Numbered from the stretch's first letter, positions 1 through 8,484 are shown. The stretch is DNA of 64,000 nucleotides from Paludibacter sp. (GCA_028690665.1 JAQVAV010000010.1:62001-126000); one strand, 5' to 3'. Translations and numbers: made by a program. The notes: a model not told the origin generated them from the letters alone.

Positions 1-622
1 GCCGGATGCGGAGAGGTAAAAATGGTTTAATATAAACGCCTGCATCCCTCAATGATTGCAAGTACATTCGCGATAAGAAAAAACTTCCCCAATAATCGTA
101 AATCATTCTGACTCTCACCCCGTCTCTGGCTTTTTTTATAAGCAGTTCCCGCAGCTGATTGGATATTTTGTCGTTCCCGAAAATGAAAAATTCTATATGG
201 ATATGGCTTTGGGCATTTTCGATAGCCTGGAACATAGCCTCGAAAGTTGTCTTTCCATCCGAAAATATTTCTATTCTGTTAAAAGGATAGATTTGAGCAT
301 CGTTGTTTTTGTAAAGTAATTTGATCAGATTCATTTGGTTACCTTTGATAGTTGACCTGTAATCGTCTAACTTGGAAAGATCAAATATCATCTGGTTTTT
401 ATGGCTGAAGCGAAAACTTTTTTTAGAAACAAGTTTCTGCTTCCGCATATTTTGGCCGAAAATTACATACAAAATTAATCCTAATATGGGCAGAAAGAGT
501 AAAACTAAAACCCATGAAAGCGACTTTGCTGGATTTCTGTTCTCGAGGAGTAATACGGATATGGTTGTTGTTAATGTATAAGTATATAAAACAATAAAAA
601 TGATGGCCAGAATGCTACTCAT
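1..622 (-). CDS. cls: Cardiolipin synthase, N-terminal part (cut by window edge)
   Basis: About 207 codons are visible, reading leftward from the ATG at 620-622 and running off the window. The N-terminus has two hydrophobic segments and a PLDc_N domain (LLENRNPAKSLSWVLVLL, then LILYVIFG), typical of bacterial cardiolipin synthases that join two phosphatidylglycerol molecules at the inner membrane. A first phospholipase D domain begins near residue 150 (HIHIEFFIFGNDKIS), but the HKD catalytic motifs lie outside the window. The start is 12 bp after the ribD stop, so the two genes are probably co-transcribed. An alternative ATG at 628-630 meets a stop after three codons. Family assignment is firm; the subtype is not determinable. 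Confidence 0.85.
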   Translation of the reverse strand, partial: MSSILAIIFIVLYTYTLTTTISVLLLENRNPAKSLSWVLVLLFLPILGLILYVIFGQNMRKQKLVSKKSFRFSHKNQMIFDLSKLDDYRSTIKGNQMNLIKLLYKNNDAQIYPFNRIEIFSDGKTTFEAMFQAIENAQSHIHIEFFIFGNDKISNQLRELLIKKARDGVRVRMIYDYWGSFFLSRMYLQSLRDAGVYIKPFLPLRIR

Positions 623-634
623 GGGGTCATTTGT

Positions 635-1717
635 TTAAAACTGTTTTTTAGTATTAATAAAGTGTATCCATTGATGTTTGTCGTATACTTCATAAGTAAA
701 TGGCTCAATTTTCAACTCGGGAGCTTTCACTCCCTCACAGACTATTTGTTCCGATATTTCAACGTTGGCTTCATCCCATAACCCTTGTTGTATGAACGAA
801 TTCAGAATTTTTGCCCCGCCTTCGACCAATACTGAGTTGATGTTCCGTTTGAACAATTCGTTTAAAATCGTTTTCAGACAGTTGGCATCAAAGTTTATTT
901 TGATATATTCGACATTTTTGTTAGATTCTTTTTCCTCTTCAGTAAAGATCAGGGTTGGAATCAGCCCGTTCTTCAGATTATGGCTTACCGGAATCTTTCC
1001 CGTGCGGTCAATAGTAACCCGTATGGGATCCCGACCCGACCAGTTTCTTACTGTCAGCGATGGGTTGTCGAGAACTACGGTATTGGTGCTTACCAAAATT
1101 GATTGATTTTCTGACCGCATTTTGTGTGTAAGTCGTCCGGTGATTTGGTTGGAAATTTTCAGGGGTGGTTCTTCGTGACTTTTGCGGGTCTTGTCGAGAA
1201 AACCATCTTTGGTCTGTGCCCATTTTAAAAGGACAAAAGGTCTTTTTTCTTTCTGATAAATGAAAAAACGTTTGTTTAGTTCTCTGCATTCTTTTTCAAG
1301 TACACCTGTTTTTACCTGAATTCCGGCTGCTTTCAGAATCTCGATTCCCCGGCCCGAGACTTTCGGATTCGGATCAAGCGTGCCGATTACAACGCGCGGT
1401 ATACCCGATGCTACAATCAGGTTGGCACAGGGTGGCGTTTTTCCATAATGAGAACAAGGTTCCAGACTGACATATAAGGTCGCTGTTTTAAGTAACTCTT
1501 TGTTCTTTACGGAGTTTATAGCATTGGGCTCGGCGTGGGGATGTCCATATTTTTTATGATAACCTTCTCCTATGATTTCATCGCCTACAACCAAAACCGC
1601 TCCAACCATGGGGTTTGACGAAACATAACCTACTCCCATTGAAGCCAACTGGAGGCAACGCTGCATATACAGTATGTCTTTTTCTTCTATTCCGGAAGAG
1701 GTATTGATGTCGTTCAT
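635..1717 (-). CDS. ribD: Riboflavin biosynthesis bifunctional deaminase/reductase RibD
   Basis: RibD deaminates the pyrimidine product of GTP cyclohydrolase II and then reduces its ribose chain. The N-terminal deaminase domain carries the zinc ligands HAE (residues 61-63) and Cys88/Cys97 in EPCSHYGKTPPC. The C-terminal reductase domain begins near residue 163 (RPFVLLKWAQTKDGF) and ends at 360. I chose the ATG at 1715-1717. A longer in-frame start at 1783 would overlap the divergent prmC and add a lysine-rich stretch not seen in the family. Only 60 bp separate the ribD and prmC start codons, so both promoters share that gap. A putative cls follows 12 bp downstream. Confidence 0.93.
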   Translation of the reverse strand: MNDINTSSGIEEKDILYMQRCLQLASMGVGYVSSNPMVGAVLVVGDEIIGEGYHKKYGHPHAEPNAINSVKNKELLKTATLYVSLEPCSHYGKTPPCANLIVASGIPRVVIGTLDPNPKVSGRGIEILKAAGIQVKTGVLEKECRELNKRFFIYQKEKRPFVLLKWAQTKDGFLDKTRKSHEEPPLKISNQITGRLTHKMRSENQSILVSTNTVVLDNPSLTVRNWSGRDPIRVTIDRTGKIPVSHNLKNGLIPTLIFTEEEKESNKNVEYIKINFDANCLKTILNELFKRNINSVLVEGGAKILNSFIQQGLWDEANVEISEQIVCEGVKAPELKIEPFTYEVYDKHQWIHFINTKKQF

Positions 1718-1744
1718 GTCTTTTTCTTTGTGAATTTTATTGTT

Positions 1745-1773
1745 TTTGCAATAGTCTAAAATACTTATCTTTG
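1745..1773 (+). promoter_or_regulatory. Bacteroidetes-type promoter of prmC
   Basis: A TTTG at 1745-1748 is followed after 17 bp by TATCTTTG at 1766-1773, matching the -33/-7 (TTTG / TAnnTTTG) consensus of the Bacteroidetes primary sigma factor. The expected transcription start falls at about 1777-1780, on or next to the prmC ATG at 1778, which would make the message leaderless or nearly so. Confidence 0.7.
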
Positions 1774-1777
1774 CAAT

Positions 1778-2620
1778 ATGCAAGATGCTATTGACTATAT
1801 TGCCGTGGAATTAAACGGATTATATCCTGAAGAAGAGATACGCGGAATAACTAAAATTTTATTGTCCGAGGTTACAGGATTTTCGTTTTCCCAGCTTATT
1901 ATAAACAAAAATACTAAAATTTCTGATGAACAAAATTTTTTATTCTGTTCTTTTGTTGAAAAGCTAAAGAATTTTGAACCACTACAATACATTTTAGGCA
2001 AAACAGAATTTATGGGCCTGAATTTTATTGTTAATCCGAGTGTCTTGATTCCGAGACCGGAAACAGAAGAATTAGTGGAATGGATTTTGAATGACCTTGC
2101 TGCCGGAAAATATAAAAAGGTGTTGGATATTGGTACCGGAAGCGGTTGTATCCCTGTCGCTTTAAAAAAAAATGTCCCTGATGCTCTGGTTGCCGGAGTG
2201 GATGTCTCGGAAGATGCGCTTGATGTGGCAAAGCAGAATGCCCGGATAAACGGAGTCGATGTGAATTTTAATGTAATGGATATTCTTTTGGCGGAAGATG
2301 TCGGTGCCGAATACGATATTATTGTAAGTAATCCGCCTTATATTCCGGAAAGAGATAAAGCAGAAATGCATCCAAATGTGTTGGACTACGAACCTCATCT
2401 CGCTCTTTTTGTGCCGGATGACGATCCTTTGAAATTTTATAAAGCTATAGCTGATTTTGCTAAAAAGTACCTGGCTGAAAACGGGCAGTTGTATTTTGAA
2501 ATTCATAGGGATTTCGGGCTGGCTGTGAAAAGCATGCTTTTGGAAAAAGGATTTGGAAATATTGAACTAAGGCGTGATTTGTCGGGTAATGATCGAATGA
2601 TAAAAGCAATGAAGGCCTGA
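1778..2620 (+). CDS. prmC: Release factor glutamine N5-methyltransferase PrmC (HemK)
   Basis: PrmC methylates the GGQ glutamine of peptide release factors RF1 and RF2 using S-adenosylmethionine. The 280-residue protein has an N-terminal helical domain, a class I methyltransferase fold with D117-IGTGSGC as the SAM-binding loop, and the diagnostic NPPY motif at residues 185-188. The length is normal for the family. The ATG at 1778 is the first possible start after the promoter box, and its N-terminus matches the usual start of Bacteroidetes PrmC. There is almost no room for a 5' leader. It is divergent from ribD. A weak hairpin with a T-rich tail follows the stop near 2632-2660. Confidence 0.95.
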   Translation: MQDAIDYIAVELNGLYPEEEIRGITKILLSEVTGFSFSQLIINKNTKISDEQNFLFCSFVEKLKNFEPLQYILGKTEFMGLNFIVNPSVLIPRPETEELVEWILNDLAAGKYKKVLDIGTGSGCIPVALKKNVPDALVAGVDVSEDALDVAKQNARINGVDVNFNVMDILLAEDVGAEYDIIVSNPPYIPERDKAEMHPNVLDYEPHLALFVPDDDPLKFYKAIADFAKKYLAENGQLYFEIHRDFGLAVKSMLLEKGFGNIELRRDLSGNDRMIKAMKA

Positions 2621-2734
2621 AAATTTTCGAAAGCGGTTAAACCCGCAATCTTTTCTTTGGTCTATTAAAAGTATGCTTAGCCAGACGGCCTATTATAGTT
2701 ATGAGCATCGAAAATGAATTAAATTGCTAATATA

Positions 2735-3286
2735 ATGAGTCAAACCGAAGCAGAACTACTACTTCAGCTTAATCAACCTCAAAAAAAGGCCGGTGCTTTT
2801 TCCGGCCTTGTCCGGTTGTATCAGGAAAAACTGTATTGGCATATTCGAAAAATGGTTTTATCGCACGATGATGCCAATGATATTTTGCAAAACACTTTTA
2901 TGAAAGCCTGGAACGGACTTGACGGCTTTCGGGGTGATTCGCAAATTTCGACATGGCTTTATCGAATTGCAACGAATGAAACATTGACATTTTTAGCCAA
3001 CAAGCGGATGCGAAATATTGCTTCGATGGATGACGTGGAAACTGTGTTGCTACAAAATCTTCAGGCCGACACTTATTTTAATGGTAACGAACTGGAGTTG
3101 AAACTTCAAAAGGCAATACTGACTCTCCCCGAAAAACAAAGACTAGTTTTTAATATGAAGTATTTTGATGATATTACTTATGAACAAATGGAAGCTATAT
3201 TGGGAACGTCGGTCGGTGCACTGAAAGCTTCATATCATCATGCCGTGAAAAAGATTGAAAGATTTTTCGAAGATTCGGATGAATAG
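2735..3286 (+). CDS. ECF-type RNA polymerase sigma factor
   Basis: This 183-residue protein has only sigma regions 2 and 4. Region 2 lies at about residues 25-95, with the region 2.2-like stretch DDANDILQNTFMKAW and the region 2.4-like STWLYRIATNE. Region 4 at about 125-178 has a helix-turn-helix (ITYEQMEAILGTSVGALKA). The first ten residues are glutamine-rich. It is followed on the same strand by a one-TM protein and a secreted Spy/CnrX-like protein. In known ECF modules such as CnrYXH, the sigma factor is held by a membrane anti-sigma protein and released on an envelope signal. The same logic here is inferred from gene order and topology. Confidence 0.9.
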   Translation: MSQTEAELLLQLNQPQKKAGAFSGLVRLYQEKLYWHIRKMVLSHDDANDILQNTFMKAWNGLDGFRGDSQISTWLYRIATNETLTFLANKRMRNIASMDDVETVLLQNLQADTYFNGNELELKLQKAILTLPEKQRLVFNMKYFDDITYEQMEAILGTSVGALKASYHHAVKKIERFFEDSDE

Positions 3287-3441
3287 TGCCTGCTGTGAAA
3301 ATTCATAAAAATGAATATGCAATTAAACTTTGGTGTCTGAAATCTGTCATAGAGTATAGAAATAAGAATTTAAAAGCAGAAAGATTTATATTGAATTTCA
3401 GTAAGTTAATCGATTCTGTTATTCAAGCTACAACAAAAATA

Positions 3442-3480
3442 TATATTTGAAAAAGATCAGATGCTGTCTGATGTGTTTTT
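3442..3480 (+). promoter_or_regulatory. Possible promoter and terminator-like hairpin ahead of the membrane protein gene
   Basis: The 217-bp gap after the sigma gene contains TATATTTG (3442-3449), matching the -7 consensus without a clear -33 TTTG. A 6-bp hairpin follows (ATCAGA 3456-3461 / TCTGAT 3467-3472) with a T5 run at 3476-3480. The order of promoter-like box, hairpin, T run and gene could be a leader attenuator, or simply the terminator of the sigma gene. The stem is short, so this is weakly supported. Confidence 0.35.
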
Positions 3481-3503
3481 AAATAATGTAAAACATTTTT
3501 AGT

Positions 3504-3833
3504 ATGAAAGAGAACAAAAATATAAAGTTAGACGAAATAGGTAGTCGGTTGCCGTTTACTGTTCCTGATAACTACTTCGAAGATTTTTCGAATCAGTTCG
3601 AATCCGCAATTTCTTTCAATAAAGTATCATGGATGAGAGTTTTGAGACCATGGTTATATATGGCGGCTATGTTTGCCGGAATTATATTTATCAGCAGGAT
3701 TGGTTACAACGTTTATCAGGATAAAAAAACAGCCAAAGTCGAAAATTATGACATGTATGTTATTTCCCAGGTAAACGACGCCGAAATTTTCGACTATTAT
3801 GCTTCTCAGGAAAAAGTCACCAATAACAATTAA
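3504..3833 (+). CDS. Small single-pass membrane protein, candidate anti-sigma factor
   Basis: A 109-residue protein with no family I can name from motifs alone. The N-terminal ~45 residues are hydrophilic (IGSRLPFTVPDNYFEDFSNQ). One transmembrane helix lies at about residues 50-68 (LYMAAMFAGIIFISRIGY), and about 40 residues follow, predicted periplasmic. The layout of cytoplasmic segment, one helix and short periplasmic tail is that of small ECF anti-sigma factors such as CnrY. The position after a sigma gene and 13 bp before a Spy-like gene supports that role. No zinc-binding HxxxCxxC motif is present, so it is not a ZAS-type anti-sigma factor. Function is inferred. Confidence 0.7.
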   Translation: MKENKNIKLDEIGSRLPFTVPDNYFEDFSNQFESAISFNKVSWMRVLRPWLYMAAMFAGIIFISRIGYNVYQDKKTAKVENYDMYVISQVNDAEIFDYYASQEKVTNNN

Positions 3834-3846
3834 TAAAGCTCCGGAT

Positions 3847-4302
3847 ATGAAAAAAACTATAACAATATTTCTTTTGTTTCTGAGCTTAGGACTGGCGGCT
3901 CAGCAAAATCGCGTCCCCGATGTGGATGATATGCATGCAAGAAAATGGCAATATATGGTAGATCATGCCCATCTTACAGCACAGGAGGCTGTGAAAATTG
4001 AACCTATTTTTATGAATTATGAAAAGGCTCAGTGGAAATTATTAGAACAGAATAAAGAATTTTTCCGGAAATTCAGAGACGACAGAAAAGCGCGAAAGAA
4101 TCCCAATTACGAAGGAATGAATGACCGCTATGTAAATATGGAAATTCAAAAGGCCCAGTTACTGAAAGATTATTACTTCAAATTGAAAAAATATCTCGGA
4201 TCGGAAAAAATATTTGATTATTTTAATGCTGAACGCTCGTTCAGAAAAGAGTTGATCCGGGACTGGCGAGGACGGAAAAATCAGGAAACTTCGCCAATGT
4301 AA
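3847..4302 (+). CDS. Secreted Spy/CnrX-like periplasmic protein
   Basis: The 151-residue product starts MKKTITIFLLFLSLGLAAQ, a clear signal peptide cleaved near residue 19. The upstream in-frame start at 3799 would place the signal peptide internally and overlap the previous gene, so I start at 3847. The mature part is almost all charged alpha-helix with an LTAQEAVKIEPIF segment resembling the LTxxQ motifs of Spy/CpxP and heavy-metal-sensor proteins. It has no cysteine. It lies 13 bp after the candidate anti-sigma gene. By analogy with CnrX it could sense an envelope condition and relay it to the anti-sigma factor. The ligand is unknown. Confidence 0.7.
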   Translation: MKKTITIFLLFLSLGLAAQQNRVPDVDDMHARKWQYMVDHAHLTAQEAVKIEPIFMNYEKAQWKLLEQNKEFFRKFRDDRKARKNPNYEGMNDRYVNMEIQKAQLLKDYYFKLKKYLGSEKIFDYFNAERSFRKELIRDWRGRKNQETSPM

Positions 4303-4333
4303 AAATATTTTAGACTTTTGTGTGTGAAAGCCC

Positions 4334-4363
4334 TTGTGTGAATCGAAAAATTCCATATCTTTG
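4334..4363 (+). promoter_or_regulatory. Promoter of tRNA-Cys
   Basis: TTG at 4334-4336, 19 bp, then TATCTTTG at 4356-4363 matches the Bacteroidetes -33/-7 consensus. It sits 16 bp before the tRNA, leaving room for a short 5' extension removed by RNase P. Confidence 0.75.
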
Positions 4364-4379
4364 CAGTCCGAAAAATCAA

Positions 4380-4450
4380 GGTACCTTGGCCGAGTGGTTA
4401 GGCACCGGTCTGCAAAACCGCATACGGCGGTTCGATTCCGCCAGGTACCT
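4380..4450 (+). tRNA. tRNA-Cys (anticodon GCA)
   Basis: A 71-nt cloverleaf: acceptor GGTACCT pairs with AGGTACC (4443-4449), the anticodon loop CTGCAAA gives GCA, and the T loop is TTCGATT. Discriminator base 4450 is T, the U73 identity base of tRNA-Cys. CCA is not encoded. It has its own promoter and terminator, so it is a single-gene unit. Confidence 0.97.
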
Positions 4451-4455
4451 CATTT

Positions 4456-4493
4456 ACCTTCTTAGCTTAAGTTGTAAGCTAAGAAGGTTTTTT
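4456..4493 (+). terminator. Intrinsic terminator after tRNA-Cys
   Basis: A perfect 13-bp stem (4457-4469 with 4475-4487, extendable by an A-T pair), a 5-nt loop and a T6 tract at 4488-4493, beginning 6 nt after the tRNA. Confidence 0.92.
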
Positions 4494-4573
4494 ATTATCC
4501 GGAAAATCGAAATGTTTGCGCAGGTTTTGAAAATGTCGTGCCGGCACTTAATTTAGATTGTATTTTATTTTCG

Positions 4574-4581
4574 TAAATTTG
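4574..4581 (+). promoter_or_regulatory. -7 promoter box of malQ
   Basis: TAAATTTG matches TAnnTTTG exactly and ends 24 bp before the malQ ATG. A properly spaced TTTG at -33 is not evident. Confidence 0.5.
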
Positions 4582-4605
4582 TGGTCTGACAGTTTGTAAT
4601 AAGTT

Positions 4606-7275
4606 ATGAAAATTCGGTTTACAATTGATTATAAAACGCTTTGGGGCCAGTCATTAGGTTTACTGTGTAAGCGAGAAGATTCTGATGCAGAATTTGAATT
4701 TTTTAATATGTATTGCGATAGCCAGTCGCTGTGGCATGTCGAAATCAATATTGATCAAACTCCTGCAATATTATACCAGTACGTTATCGTCGATAAGGAT
4801 AAGTCGTTTCACTATGAATATGGTGGTGGTCGAAACCTGAGTTTTAAATCAGATTTCGGATTCGTCGTGATTAACGATGTCTGGCGGGGTCCGTATGGTG
4901 ATGGCCCGTTTAAATCCACCGTCTTTCAGAATATCTTTTTTAAAAGAATTCCCGTTTCAGTTGAGTTGAATCCGGGAGATTTACTTTTGAGACTGAACTG
5001 TCCGCAAATAGAACCAGACCGTCATTTTGCAATTGTCGGAAACCAACCGGCTTTGGGCAATTGGGATGTGGCTAAAAAAGTGCGTCTGTCCGAAAATGAA
5101 TTTCCCTTTTTTGAAATCCGGTTCAATAGTAAAGACCTCGTTTTTCCACTTGAATATAAGTTTTTGATTGTTGATACAGAAACGGATGAAGTGTTAGCAT
5201 GGGGTGGGGGGCCGAACCGCAAAATTCAGTCTTTTGTTCCGGAAAGTTACACGATAGTAAACGATGAACATTTCGAACGCACGATAGACTCGTGGAAAGG
5301 AGCCGGTGTGGCAATTCCGGTATTTTCGCTGCGTAGTAAAAAAAGTTTTGGTACAGGAGAATTCAATGATCTGAAACTGATGATTGATTGGGCTGCCAAA
5401 ACGGGTCAGCGATTGATACAAACTCTTCCGATTAACGATACCATTTTATATCATACCAATTACGATTCGTATCCTTACAATGCGGTTTCGGTATATGCAT
5501 TACATCCAATTTATCTGCATTTGGATAAAATCGGGAAGTTGAAAGATAAAAGCCGAAAAGAATATTTTGAGGCCAAACAGCAAGAGCTTAACGAAAAAAC
5601 TTTCTCCGACTATCAGCATGTGATGAATGTAAAGTGGGAGTATTTTCAGGAAATTTATCCGCAGGAGAGAAAGAAGATTTTTGCATCAGAGGATTATAAA
5701 GTTTTTTTCGAAAAAAATAAAGAGTGGTTAGTGCCGTATGCTGCTTTTTCGTATTTGCGTGATTTGTACGGAACTCCGGAATTTGGTAAGTGGGATCAAT
5801 ATAGCGTTTACAATAAAAATGAGATAGAGACTCTGTGTCAACCGGATAAACCGCAATATCATGAAATAGCAATTTATTATTTTTTACAGTATCATCTTCA
5901 CCGACAACTTTCGGAAGTGCACGAATATGCCAAATCGAAAGGTGTTGCTATTAAAGGAGATTTGCCGATCGGGGTAAGTCCGCGAAGCGTGGATGCCTGG
6001 GTAGAACCGGAATTATTCAATACACAAATGCAGGCCGGAGCGCCACCGGATGATTTTTCGGTGACCGGTCAGAATTGGGGATTCCCGACATACAACTGGG
6101 AACTTATGGCTCAGGATGGCTATTTATGGTGGAAAAAAAGATTCCAAAAGCTTTCGGAATATTTTGATGCCTATCGTATTGATCACATTCTGGGATTTTT
6201 CCGTATCTGGGAAATTCCGGTGAATGATGTCTGGGGGCTGACAGGTTCGTTTAATCCGGCTTTGCCATTTACCCGTGAGGAACTTCAGTCTCGGGGCTTA
6301 TGGTGGAATGAGGAACGTTTTCTGAAACCCTATATGAAGGAACATGTGCTTTATGCTATTTTCGGAAAATATACCGATGATGTGATTCGGGAGTATCTGT
6401 TGCCTGATGGCTGGCAGAACTATAAATTTAAACCGGAATATGATACTCAGAAAAAAATAGAAGCACATTTTGCCTTGCTGGGTTATAATTTTGGCAATAA
6501 AGAATTGGTTATTCGCGACGGACTTTATATGTTGCATTGCGAGGTGCTTTTTTTGCGGGATGCTCGTGATTCTGAAAAATTCCACCCGAGAATTTCCATG
6601 CATTCGTCGGCTTCGTTTCGCGATTTGAATGATGAAACACGCCGTACGCTCGACCGTATTTATGTGGATTATTTTTATCATCGGCATAATGAATTCTGGA
6701 AACAGCAGGCACTGAAAAAATTGCCGGCATTGATCTCGGCAACGAATATGTTGGTCTGCGGCGAAGATTTGGGTATGGTACCCGATTCGGTGCCCGATGT
6801 GATGCATGCGCTTGAAATTCTCAGTCTTGAAATACAGCGTATGCCTAAACGTCCGAATACTGAATTTGCCATGCCGGCAGATGCGCCTTACCTTTCGGTT
6901 TGTACGACTTCGACTCACGATATGAACCCGATTCGTGCATGGTGGGAAGAGGATCCGACGTTGACACAACGTTTTTACAATGTGGCACTTGGGTTGCCGG
7001 GGCCGGCTCCTGAAAAATGTGAACAGTGGATTGCCGAAAAAATTGTCGATCAGCATTTGCAATCAAAAGCTATGTGGGTGATTCTTCCGTGGCAGGACTG
7101 GATGTCGGTAGAAACGAAATTGTGTCTTGAGCATCCTTTTGCCGAGCGAATTAATGTGCCGAGTAATCCGCGAAACTTTTGGTGTTACCGGATGCACATC
7201 ACACTTGAAAAATTGTTGAAAGAAGAAAAATTCAATAAAAAAATCCGTGAGATAATTTATCATTCCGGACGGTAA
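4606..7275 (+). CDS. malQ: 4-alpha-glucanotransferase (GH77) with two N-terminal CBM20 domains
   Basis: Transfers maltosyl or glucan units between alpha-1,4-glucans in maltodextrin and glycogen metabolism. At 889 residues it is much longer than E. coli MalQ (~690). Two starch-binding CBM20-like domains occupy roughly residues 1-110 and 120-235; the second has the HFAIVGNQPALGNWD signature. The GH77 barrel follows (about 250-880) with nucleophile D526 in AYRIDHILG, acid/base E720 in CGEDLG, and D772 in TSTHDMNP. This layout is that of plant DPE2 and Bacteroidetes homologues, which act on branched or heteroglycan substrates. No signal peptide is present, so it is cytoplasmic. purM follows after 42 bp with no terminator seen. 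Confidence 0.95.
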   Translation: MKIRFTIDYKTLWGQSLGLLCKREDSDAEFEFFNMYCDSQSLWHVEINIDQTPAILYQYVIVDKDKSFHYEYGGGRNLSFKSDFGFVVINDVWRGPYGDGPFKSTVFQNIFFKRIPVSVELNPGDLLLRLNCPQIEPDRHFAIVGNQPALGNWDVAKKVRLSENEFPFFEIRFNSKDLVFPLEYKFLIVDTETDEVLAWGGGPNRKIQSFVPESYTIVNDEHFERTIDSWKGAGVAIPVFSLRSKKSFGTGEFNDLKLMIDWAAKTGQRLIQTLPINDTILYHTNYDSYPYNAVSVYALHPIYLHLDKIGKLKDKSRKEYFEAKQQELNEKTFSDYQHVMNVKWEYFQEIYPQERKKIFASEDYKVFFEKNKEWLVPYAAFSYLRDLYGTPEFGKWDQYSVYNKNEIETLCQPDKPQYHEIAIYYFLQYHLHRQLSEVHEYAKSKGVAIKGDLPIGVSPRSVDAWVEPELFNTQMQAGAPPDDFSVTGQNWGFPTYNWELMAQDGYLWWKKRFQKLSEYFDAYRIDHILGFFRIWEIPVNDVWGLTGSFNPALPFTREELQSRGLWWNEERFLKPYMKEHVLYAIFGKYTDDVIREYLLPDGWQNYKFKPEYDTQKKIEAHFALLGYNFGNKELVIRDGLYMLHCEVLFLRDARDSEKFHPRISMHSSASFRDLNDETRRTLDRIYVDYFYHRHNEFWKQQALKKLPALISATNMLVCGEDLGMVPDSVPDVMHALEILSLEIQRMPKRPNTEFAMPADAPYLSVCTTSTHDMNPIRAWWEEDPTLTQRFYNVALGLPGPAPEKCEQWIAEKIVDQHLQSKAMWVILPWQDWMSVETKLCLEHPFAERINVPSNPRNFWCYRMHITLEKLLKEEKFNKKIREIIYHSGR

Positions 7276-7317
7276 AATTTAGAATAACAAAATCAGAATA
7301 TATATAATTTTAAACCA

Positions 7318-8484
7318 ATGAGCGACCAACGTTATAATTTACGAGGAGTTTCAGCATCGAAAGAAGATGTCCACAATGCGATTAAAAATATTGATAAAGG
7401 TCTTTATCCCAGGGCTTTTTGTAAAATTATTCCGGACTTTCTCGGAGGTGATCCCGAATATTGCAATATTATGCATGCTGATGGCGCAGGCACAAAATCG
7501 TCGCTGGCCTACGTTTACTGGAAAGAAACCGGAGATTTGTCGGTATGGAAAGGTATTGCGCAGGATGCCCTGATTATGAATATAGACGATTTGCTTTGTG
7601 TAGGGGCAACCGATAACATACTGCTCTCGTCGACTATTGGCCGTAACAAAAATTTGCTTCCGGGCGAAGTAATATCTGCTATTATTAATGGAACAAATGA
7701 TTTAGTGAATGAATTGTCGGGAATGGGTGTGAACATTTATCCTACCGGAGGTGAAACTGCCGATGTCGGAGATTTGGTTCGTACTATTATTGTTGACAGC
7801 ACTGTCACCTGCCGGATGAAACGTTCTGATGTAATTGATAATGCCAATATTCAGCCGGGGGACGTGATTGTCGGACTTTCTTCGTGCGGGCAGGCTACTT
7901 ACGAAAAAGAATATAACGGAGGCATGGGCAGCAACGGACTGACTTCGGCCCGCCACGATGTTTTTGCAAATTACATTGCTGATAAATATCCGGAAAGTTA
8001 TAATGCCGACATTCCGAAAGATTTGGCTTATTCCGGTTCATACAGGTTGACTGATATAATTGCGGAATTGGGTATTGATGCCGGAAAGTTAGTGCTTTCT
8101 CCAACCCGTACTTATGCTCCTGTGGTCAAAAAATTGCTCGAAGTTTTGCGTCCGCAAATTCACGGAATGGTACATTGCTCGGGTGGGGCTCAGACTAAAA
8201 TCCTGCATTTCGTTGAAAATCTGAAAGTAATTAAAGATAACCTTTTCCCGGTTCCGCCGTTGTTCCGTATTATTCAGAAGGAGTCCGGAACTGACTGGAA
8301 AGAAATGTATAAGGTCTTTAATATGGGACATCGTCTCGAAGTTTATCTGCCTGAAACTTATGCGCAGCAGGTAATTGAAATTTCAAAATCATTCAATATC
8401 GATGCACAGATAATTGGCCGTTGCGAAGCTTCTGATAAAAAGGAATTGTTTATTCAGAGTGAGTTTGGCGCTTTTGAATATTAA
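7318..8484 (+). CDS. purM: Phosphoribosylformylglycinamidine cyclo-ligase (AIR synthase), Bacteroidetes type
   Basis: PurM closes the imidazole ring of purines, converting FGAM to AIR with ATP. The 388-residue protein has the AIR-synthase two-domain fold: an N-terminal ATP-binding half with HADGAGTKSSLAY and DALIMNIDDLLCVGA (about residues 53-100), the PTGGETADVGD segment (about 142-152), and a C-terminal half with GNLxx-like MVHCSGGAQTKI. It is about 40 residues longer than E. coli PurM and diverges from it, as is usual in Bacteroidetes, where the gene is often labelled AIR synthase-related. It is 42 bp after malQ, possibly transcribed with it, and ends before a strong bidirectional terminator. 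Confidence 0.88.
   Translation: MSDQRYNLRGVSASKEDVHNAIKNIDKGLYPRAFCKIIPDFLGGDPEYCNIMHADGAGTKSSLAYVYWKETGDLSVWKGIAQDALIMNIDDLLCVGATDNILLSSTIGRNKNLLPGEVISAIINGTNDLVNELSGMGVNIYPTGGETADVGDLVRTIIVDSTVTCRMKRSDVIDNANIQPGDVIVGLSSCGQATYEKEYNGGMGSNGLTSARHDVFANYIADKYPESYNADIPKDLAYSGSYRLTDIIAELGIDAGKLVLSPTRTYAPVVKKLLEVLRPQIHGMVHCSGGAQTKILHFVENLKVIKDNLFPVPPLFRIIQKESGTDWKEMYKVFNMGHRLEVYLPETYAQQVIEISKSFNIDAQIIGRCEASDKKELFIQSEFGAFEY

Noticed and set aside
635-1783. Longer ribD reading frame starting at 1783
   Set aside because: It would overlap the prmC start and add 22 residues with no family counterpart; the ATG at 1717 fits the deaminase N-terminus.
6298-7062. Open frame of 254 codons on the minus strand inside malQ
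   Set aside because: It lies wholly antisense to the conserved GH77 domain, has a composition rich in His, Ile and Arg typical of shadow frames, and has no promoter or family motif.
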